Source: Anagrus nilaparvatae (Eukaryota; Arthropoda; Insecta; Hymenoptera; Mymaridae). Taken from it: a DNA stretch of 64,000 bases. Location of the stretch: assembly GCA_022575985.1 (NCBI GenBank), contig JAKSXM010000137.1, forward strand, positions 22,710,001 through 22,774,000, given 5' to 3'. The notes below the pieces were generated by a model. The model worked only from the letters and a program-made list of their open reading frames with translations. It searched no databases and was not told the origin of the DNA. Position 1 is the first letter of the stretch; each line of letters opens with the position of its first letter. This document shows positions 57,801-64,000 of this stretch, one piece after another. The position numbers and the translations under genes were made by a program.

Positions 57801-60800
57801 TGGGGTCAGGATCAAAGCAAAATATATTTTATATTCTGCTACGAGATTGGGGAGAAAAAATATCTGCAAATGTGATGTGGAGGTTAGCAAGGATCTCAAG
57901 TTATTTTCTTATGAATCGAGGATTTTCAATTGGAATAGGAGACGTAACTCCTGGTTATGGGTTATTAAAAGCAAAGCAAGAGCTACTTAATACTGGTTAC
58001 AGAAAATGTTCTGAATATATTCAGCAAATGGAAAGTGGTAAATTACCATGTCAACCTGGTTGTTCACCCGAAGAATCCTTAGAAGCTATGATTTTAAAGG
58101 AATTATCAGTTATTCGAGATCATGCTGGTAAAGCTTGTTTAAAAGAACTTCACCCAAGTAATAGTCCTTTAATTATGGCGTTATCAGGTTCTAAAGGAAG
58201 TTTCATCAATATTTCACAGATGATTGCCTGTGTAGGGCAACAAGCCATTAGTGGCCATCGAGTCCCAAATGGATTTGAAGATAGAGCATTACCACATTTT
58301 GAAAAACATTCAAAAGTACCTGAAGCAAAAGGATTCGTTGGAAATTCATTTTATTCAGGGTTAACACCAACTGAATTCTTCTTTCACACAATGGGTGGAA
58401 GAGAAGGGCTTGTAGATACAGCTGTAAAAACAGCTGAAACTGGATATATGCAAAGGAGATTAGTTAAAAGTTTAGAAGATTTGTGCTTAAATTATGACAT
58501 GACAGTAAGAAACTCCGTAGGTGATATCATTCAATTTCAGTATGGAGGGGATTCCATGGATCCAACTTATATGGAAGGAAAAGATTGTCCTGTGGATTAT
58601 AAAAGGGTTTTAGATAATATTAAAGCTAAATCTTTGTATAAAAGTGAAGATCCATTAAATGGACCAATGGTTGTGAAAGCTGCAAATCAGTTGCTCGAAG
58701 ATGAAGAGTATTCATGTTTAAGTAATGAATTCAAGCAAGAGTTAAAAGTATTTTTGAAAAATGTAGCATATAAAGTTGAAAGAGTTCGACAAAATATTAA
58801 AACCAAATTACCAGTTCATCAGTACATAGAAAGAATCACAGTATCTCAACTTGCTGAGTTTATGCATACTTGCAAAGAAAAATATATGAAAGCTACGATT
58901 GAACCAGGGACTGCAGTTGGGGCATTAGCAGCTCAAAGTATTGGAGAGCCAGGAACTCAAATGACATTGAAAACATTCCATTTTGCTGGTGTAGCATCTA
59001 TGAATATTACACAAGGGGTTCCTAGGATCAAAGAAATAATTAATGCAAATTCTAAAATAAGTACTCCAATTATAACAGTTGCATTAGAAAATGATACAGA
59101 TCCAGAATTTGCAAGAAAAGTCAAAGGTCGTATTGAAAAAACTACTTTAGGTGAAATTGTTGAATACTTTGAAGAAATTTATTTGCCTGATGATTGTTTT
59201 TTGTTATTAAAAATTGACACAGATCGTATAAAACTTTTAAAATTAGAAGTTGATGTTAATTCAATACAGTATTTAATTTGTTTATCAAAACTTAAATTAA
59301 CTCCTAAAAATGTAGTTGTTCAAGGTGATTCAATCATTACAATTTACCCAAGTAGACAAAAAGATAATTTAAGTTATTCATTAACTCAACTTAAAGCAGC
59401 GGTTCCGAATATCGTCATTAAAGGACTACCATCAGTATCAAGAGCAGTTATACATAACGACGATTCATCTGGGAAAACACATTATAAACTTTTTGTAGAA
59501 GGTGATAATATGAGAGAAGTAATGGCTACATTAGGTGTAAAGGGTTGTAAAACAACATCAAATAATACTATAGAAGTTTTTAAAACATTAGGCATTGAAG
59601 CTGCAAGAACAACAATAATGAAAGAAATTAAAGACGTTATGGAAAATCATGGTATGAGCATAGATCGTAGGCATCCAATGCTTGTAGCAGATTTAATGAC
59701 TAGTAGAGGAGAAGTATTAGGTATAACCAGACAAGGTTTAGCAAAAATGAAAGAATCAGTTTTAAATTTAGCGTCTTTTGAAAAAACAGCAGATCATTTA
59801 TTTGATGCTGCCTATTATGGACAAAAAGATGAAATTAATGGTGTTTCAGAATCAATTATTATGGGTATCCCAGTACCAGTAGGAACCGGTGCATTTAAAT
59901 TACTTCATAAAGCAGATAAAGAAGAACCAAAAATAAGAAAGTTAATTTTTGATAATCCCGAATATCATAGGAAAATGAATTAAATAATACTTAATAAGTG
60001 TTTTAATCTTGTTTTACTTATAAAAATAAACTTTTGCTAGTAAATTGTATATATTATTAAGTGCAAATTTTTTGCAGAAAATTTATGCAAAATTTTAGAT
60101 TTTATTATTAAAATTATAATTTGCTGCATAAAAGAGAATCACATTAATTGTAAAAGTTTTTAGTCGTTGATTATTTTTGTAAGTTTATAATTAAGTAATT
60201 TAAAATTTATTTTTATTTACCACAAGCCATTTAAAAAAATTATAAAGGTATTTTTATACTGTGTTAAATAATCTATATAAGTTATTGTAGAATTGTTAAT
60301 TTATAAGTTTTTTTAAAAACAAATATTAGGAAAATTTGTTGAATAGAATTTTCTACAGTTTTTTTTTTTTAAATCATGATTATATTAAAAATATTTGTAA
60401 TTTTAATTTTTAATATTAATTTGAATTGTTATAATTTTTATTTTATTTTTTTTTTAATTTAAAATTATAAAATCTTTGATCAGAATACACTTAATCCATT
60501 AGCTTTCAAACGAAAACGCGTTGAAAAGATTTTTTGAATAGAAAATGCTTAAAATTTAGAGAAATATTTAAAAGTTATAAAATAAAAAAAATTCCTTTAA
60601 TTTAATTTTTTATTTAAAATTTCATATTTATAACTTAAAAATTAGCACGCTGACTTTGACATGGGTCATAATTATATTAGCAATAATTCAATGTTTTTAA
60701 ATGGGTCCCTTTTGTAAAGAAATTAAATATGGCATTGTAGCTTAAAAAATTATATTCGTTTGAGAACTATGGGTTATTGTAAAAATTATTATTTATTGTA

Positions 60801-62146
60801 TAAAACAAAATTAAGTTAATTAAGTCTAATACTGTAAATAATTTAAATATATAAACGCTATCATAAATAATTTTTGTGTAAAAAAAATTTTTAAATCAGT
60901 AAATGTATAAAATTTTTTAAAATAAATTATTTTACATTAAATTATAGTATATAGTTTAATTAATTCCTGAAAAAAGTCATTTTATTTTAATTAAAAAATA
61001 AATTATTTATACCTAGTAAGCCATAATAAAGATTCTGTAATTATTGGTTCTAATTTATTTGATTTTTCTTCGAGGACCATTTTTTGCAAAGTTGAATACT
61101 TTTCCTTATCAATATTGTGCTTTCTTTTAATTTTCTTCATTAAGTTATATTTTTTAATTATAAAATAATCATATTAAATAATTCAATTTTAAAAGAAAAC
61201 TCAAAATTTATAATTACTCACCTTAATATTACTTTCCATATCTGATTTTATAAATGCAAATGTTCTTCCAAAAGAATCTAATAAATAAATTATTTAAGTT
61301 TTAATAGAAAAATTGCTATAATTTGTTTTAGCTGGGCTCAAATTGGCCTACGGGACTACTGAAATCAATCAAAAATATTATTGCATCCAATCCCCAGTTT
61401 TCAGCAACTAATAAATATATATATATATATTTTTTTTTTTAATTTTCAAAAATTATATAGCTTAAAAAATTTCTTACTTATTTTTGCGAAGGCTTATTTT
61501 TTAGTTTTATACATTTGGAGTCAATAAAAAATATCCCACAAATTCTATTAAGGGGTTCAAAAGGTGGATTGAAATGCGCATGTGCGATAGATCCTTAGAA
61601 AACTGTGCTTTTAACTTAAATATATGTCTCAAGAATGATAAAACTTTGTTTTTCAATATTTCTACCCTAAATTTTTTTTTTTTTTTTTAATCCTGTTTGA
61701 ATGCACTATGACATCAAAAAATTTTATAATTTTATTTAATAATTTTTATAATTTATAATTTTATTCAATAAGTTTTATAATTTTATCAAAAAATTTAATA
61801 GTAAAACTTTTTAGAGTTTCAAATTTCCGCGTAGTCAAGGGTCATCCATTTTCGAAAATTAAATCTGGGAGGCTAAAGGAAAAATTAATAATAATTATTA
61901 TGTTACATTTTCGGAAAAAAATATGGAGAAAAATATTTTTGACGAAATTCAGTAATCTCTTAATCTTAACTTAGGACCATTTGTCTATTTATGACCTCTC
62001 TAAAAGAAATACAAATGTTGAATTTAAAAAAATTTACCTATTACTTTTAAAAGCTGTTGTGACGCATTTAAAAATTCTTCAGTAAGAATCTGTCCTCTAA
62101 CCATTGGAAATGTTGGTAAAATTAAATGATTATTTGATTTTTCCAT
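54849..62146 (-). CDS. Glycolipid transfer protein (GLTP), 206 residues
   Basis: Five exons on the minus strand: 62,146-62,038; 61,277-61,222; 61,134-61,013; 55,287-55,137; 55,031-54,849. Phases agree and the total is 621 bases including the stop; human GLTP has 209 residues. GLTP moves glycosphingolipids between membranes in the cytosol. The headgroup-binding residues of the family are present: Asp49, Asn53 and Lys56 (in [14 protein letters not shown]), Trp93 (SLLWLTREL) and His137 ([13 protein letters not shown]). The C-terminal helix ends [16 protein letters not shown], as in GLTP. The acceptor of exon 3 (TTAATGAAG) lacks a good pyrimidine tract and is the weakest junction, but gives the best family fit. 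Intron 3 is 5.7 kb and contains the complete POLR3A gene on the opposite strand. A poly-A signal (AATAAA, minus strand) overlaps the stop. Confidence 0.93.
55600..55840 (+). promoter_or_regulatory. Promoter and 5' leader of the POLR3A gene
   Basis: About 55,608-55,705 is a sharp GC-richer island (gatcgcgtttgaataagtgg, cacagcagacgccgcacggc) in very AT-rich DNA, including a CACGTG E-box at about 55,696-55,701. It is followed by an AT-rich leader to the ATG at 55,841 (tcaaaATGg). No TATA box in a fitting place was seen. It lies inside intron 3 of GLTP, so this is an internal, opposite-strand promoter. Confidence 0.5.
55841..59983 (+). CDS. DNA-directed RNA polymerase III largest subunit RPC1 (POLR3A), 1380 residues, intronless
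   Basis: RPC1 is the catalytic subunit of RNA polymerase III, which makes tRNA, 5S and U6 RNA in the nucleus. The length matches the human protein (1390). Visible in order: the clamp zinc site (Cys63, Cys69, Cys72, Cys79, His82), a further CKKC at 109-112 with CPYC later, [19 protein letters not shown] in the switch region, [16 protein letters not shown], and the catalytic loop [10 protein letters not shown] at 497-506, whose three aspartates (499, 501, 503) bind magnesium. The bridge helix and trigger loop follow around [20 protein letters not shown] (1023-1042) and [20 protein letters not shown]. The C-terminus has [20 protein letters not shown] and [11 protein letters not shown], typical of RPC1, which lacks the repeat tail of Pol II. 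The whole gene is one exon without breaks, nested in intron 3 of GLTP. Confidence 0.99.
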   Translation: MVKEQYRESDSAKKISHVSFGLDSRHNIKQQAHIQVIAKNLYSQDNGHAPISYGLLDKRMGTCSNANNCVTCNKSLNECIGHFGFIDLELPVFHVGYFRSIIQILQMICKKCSHVMLQPPLKASYLNRVLAPNLDYLVRKSLRKQILEKAKKTTICPYCKELNGVVKKAGLLKIVHEKYRSKKKEDPIILSKLAEYSNVAEENKELESIIQNGIHNILNPIEVLSILERIPEKDIPLLLMNPGCSSPKDLILTRIPVPPICIRPSIVSDIKAGTNEDNLTMKLTEILFINDAIQRHRQCGMKIQMYNEDWEFLQLHCALYVNSEMSGIPLNMQPKKSGKGLVQRLKGKQGRFRGNLSGKRVDFSSRTVISPDPNLCIDQVGVPIHVAKILTYPERVNKYNIEDMRRLVLSGPDVHPGANFVVEAKTQFRKFLKYGNRQKIAQDLQFGDKVERHLQDGDIVLFNRQPSLHKLSIMAHKAKVLQNRTFRFNECVCTPYNADFDGDEMNLHFLQTEEARAEALVLMGTKSNLVTPRNGEMLIAATQDFITGGYLLTQKDTFLNKAQVFHLISCLLAGEDKVMDITIPPPAILKPCTLWTGKQIFSLILKPNKACPIKANLKTKGRAYTSNEELCINDSYVIIHNSELLAGTMDKTTLGSGSKQNIFYILLRDWGEKISANVMWRLARISSYFLMNRGFSIGIGDVTPGYGLLKAKQELLNTGYRKCSEYIQQMESGKLPCQPGCSPEESLEAMILKELSVIRDHAGKACLKELHPSNSPLIMALSGSKGSFINISQMIACVGQQAISGHRVPNGFEDRALPHFEKHSKVPEAKGFVGNSFYSGLTPTEFFFHTMGGREGLVDTAVKTAETGYMQRRLVKSLEDLCLNYDMTVRNSVGDIIQFQYGGDSMDPTYMEGKDCPVDYKRVLDNIKAKSLYKSEDPLNGPMVVKAANQLLEDEEYSCLSNEFKQELKVFLKNVAYKVERVRQNIKTKLPVHQYIERITVSQLAEFMHTCKEKYMKATIEPGTAVGALAAQSIGEPGTQMTLKTFHFAGVASMNITQGVPRIKEIINANSKISTPIITVALENDTDPEFARKVKGRIEKTTLGEIVEYFEEIYLPDDCFLLLKIDTDRIKLLKLEVDVNSIQYLICLSKLKLTPKNVVVQGDSIITIYPSRQKDNLSYSLTQLKAAVPNIVIKGLPSVSRAVIHNDDSSGKTHYKLFVEGDNMREVMATLGVKGCKTTSNNTIEVFKTLGIEAARTTIMKEIKDVMENHGMSIDRRHPMLVADLMTSRGEVLGITRQGLAKMKESVLNLASFEKTADHLFDAAYYGQKDEINGVSESIIMGIPVPVGTGAFKLLHKADKEEPKIRKLIFDNPEYHRKMN
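60025..60030 (+). terminator. Polyadenylation signal of POLR3A
   Basis: This AATAAA lies about 42 bases after the TAA stop at 59,981-59,983. It is the first canonical hexamer downstream and would give a very short 3' untranslated region, ending well inside GLTP intron 3. Confidence 0.5.
60031..61012. other. Remainder of GLTP intron 3
   Basis: AT-rich intron sequence with no further exon or repeat that I can name. Short runs around 60,480-60,540 (aatacacttaatccattagc, cgaaaacgcgttgaaaag) are slightly GC-richer but hold no readable frame. Confidence 0.5.
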
Positions 62147-62733
62147 AATGTAATATTTTTAAGGTTATATGCACACTTAAAATAATTAAATATTTTGGAA
62201 AAAAAAACAAAAAAATAAATATATTTTTTTTGTTTATTTTTAAATAACTAAAATTTTCCAAAAAAGTTTTTTAAATAAAAAGCAAATTAGATGTTTAAAA
62301 AAATTTATTTATTTAATAATGAACTTTATATTATAAAATTTTCACAATTTCGAAAGATACATATAGTAAACAGAATAAATTAAAAATTTTGAAACATAAA
62401 TTAATATAAATATAGTAACTGCCTAATTATATATTTAAAATTTAGCAATAGTAATAAATATTTTTTTTAAAAAACTAAAACACATTTTTAGATACAGGTA
62501 TTTTGTGTATTTTTGTGCTTTAAATGACTGATGTATTGAAATTTTATTAATAAAAAGAGAATATTATTCATATATAATTATTTATCAAATTTTTCTATTA
62601 TATTGTCCATAGAGTATATGTATATTTTAATTGTATGTGTGTATAGGATATATTTTGTAAACTTTTTGGCTGGAAAGCATTTTTTTTTATTTTGGCGGTT
62701 GATTAATTATTATTGGTAAGTATATAAAGTCTA
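62147..62733. other. Upstream region of GLTP
   Basis: The 5' flank of GLTP on the minus strand. It is extremely AT-rich with no clear promoter motif. GLTP may have a noncoding first exon further up. Confidence 0.4.
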
Positions 62734-62892
62734 CATCTGATTAAAAGTTGATATGAAATCTAGTCTATCTTTATAAGTTGTATAATGTAGTTATTGGTAG
62801 TAATTCACGAATAATTGTCAAAAATCTCCAACTGCATTGTATAACTTTTACATAAAGATAGATTAGATTTCATATCAACTTTTAATCTGATG
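62734..62892. repeat. Near-perfect hairpin with arms of about 58 bases
   Basis: The left arm (62,734-62,790, starting catctgattaaaagttgat) and the right arm (62,832-62,892, ending tcaacttttaatctgatg) are inverted repeats. Apart from a two-base bulge and a few single mismatches they match along their length. The loop is about 41 bases. The fold would give a double-stranded RNA stem if transcribed. It could be a very short foldback MITE or a hairpin small-RNA precursor. No TA-type flanking duplication was obvious. Confidence 0.8.
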
Positions 62893-64000
62893 CAGAAAGG
62901 GCTCAAGGGATAAAATAAAATTTTTAATAAATATATAACAAAAGAAACTGAGATCACATAATTATTAGTTTATACTGTCAATGTCATGGCCACCAAAATA
63001 AATGATGGCCCAAATAGGGGCTCTTCAATGGTAAAAAAAATAAGTTTTTTTCGGCTATGATATGACGCTAAGGAGAAAATTCAAGTGTAGAAATAAATCA
63101 AAAATAGGCCCTTTTAAAGAAATTTAATTTTTAATTAATAATTACGATGGTAAATTATCAGTAAAATTACTATCATATGTTAAAAAATTAGTAGATAGAG
63201 CTTTTTATAGTAATACAGTAGCATTATTTTGTGAAATTTTGAAAGTTTAAAAATTTTTAAATCAACAACACAATTATTTTTTCCATATAAATGACTGTCG
63301 AAAAATTACATTTACACATAAATTTCAATAATTTAATTATACGTCAAAGCAAAAAGCATATTAAATTTTTAAGTATAAAAATTTTCATAAATTCGAAACT
63401 CGTTTTTATTTTTTCTACAAAAAAAAAAATTGTTTAATCCTATTTTTAGGTTCTAATTATTGTTTTTAGACACATATAGAAAATTATTTATTCATTTTAT
63501 TTGGAAAGGCAAATATGATTTTCTAATATTCACTTCATTTATTGATAAAGGCCACCTCATATTTTATTTATAAATATATATAATATTGACGTAATATATA
63601 TTTTTCTAAAATTGTAAATTTACATTTATTGTGTTGATTTTTTGTGATTAGGTATTTTGGTAATTTTTTGTTGTTACACATAATTAATTACATACATGAT
63701 GATAAAGTTTTTTTACACATATTAGGATTTCACATGACATCAAAAAAGGTATTTGGATCACATTAGGATTTTTTAAAGTTAATATATATATATATATCAC
63801 ATATACAACAACAAATGTTATTATTATTATATTAATTAGTCTTTCTATATTCAACGAGAATCGAATTTTGAAAATTAATTTTTCTTCGCTTATTTAATAT
63901 TTCAAAGCTTTTTTTTTATATATAAATTTAAATTTTATATATTTGTTTGTTTATAAATATATATATAATAATATGCTATTTGATTTATTATATTGTAATG
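62893..64000. other. AT-rich sequence to the window end
   Basis: I found no gene. A (TA)n run lies at about 63,782-63,797 and ATT-type simple repeats near 63,820. The region may be intergenic or belong to a gene outside the window. Confidence 0.5.

Overview
The window looks like a piece of a very AT-rich insect nuclear genome. The genes are split by GT-AG introns (many only 60-110 bases), the coding families are animal ones, and the gene-poor sequence is full of decayed LINEs, foldback elements and tandem arrays. A hymenopteran, perhaps a parasitoid wasp, would fit the base composition and the Jockey-like LINE tail ending in TTCTA repeats, but that placement is an inference.

Layout. Positions 1-17,100 are gene-poor: two nearly full-length palindromic MITEs (2,321-2,750 and 5,084-5,492), the reverse-transcriptase part of a dead LINE (+, 7,560-9,020), and the endonuclease part of a second dead LINE (-, 9,250-10,330). 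Positions 18,137-26,091 (-) hold a two-exon gene for a serine-rich 133-residue protein that I cannot name; a GC-richer promoter-like stretch follows to about 27,180. Positions 27,180-36,400 hold repeats, a LINE 3' tail, a broken coding region (-, about 33,100-34,150) and a 141-base-period composite array. 

The right third is gene-dense. It contains a CIMIP2/FAM166-type ciliary microtubule inner protein (+, 36,853-45,091), MCMBP (-, 46,738-49,469), a FASTK-family mitochondrial RNA-binding protein (+, 50,324-52,904), TMEM17 (+, 53,586-54,474), a 100-residue membrane-protein reading frame 51 bases behind TMEM17, glycolipid transfer protein GLTP (-, 54,849-62,146), and an intronless RNA polymerase III largest subunit (+, 55,841-59,983) lying wholly inside GLTP intron 3 on the opposite strand. 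All exon boundaries given were assembled by hand from splice sites and reading phase, and every total is divisible by three.

Themes. Two of the genes are ciliary (CIMIP2-like and TMEM17). TMEM17 carries a perfect 13-base RFX X-box about 150 bases before its ATG, and CIMIP2-like has a degenerate X-box match further upstream. MCMBP and the FASTK gene are head-to-head. TMEM17 with its follower frame converges on GLTP with only 20 bases between stop codons. The most unusual structures are the nested POLR3A/GLTP pair, the possible two-cistron TMEM17 transcript, the paired composite arrays with inverted internal units, and a 160-base near-perfect hairpin at 62,734. I found no tRNA, rRNA or CRISPR.
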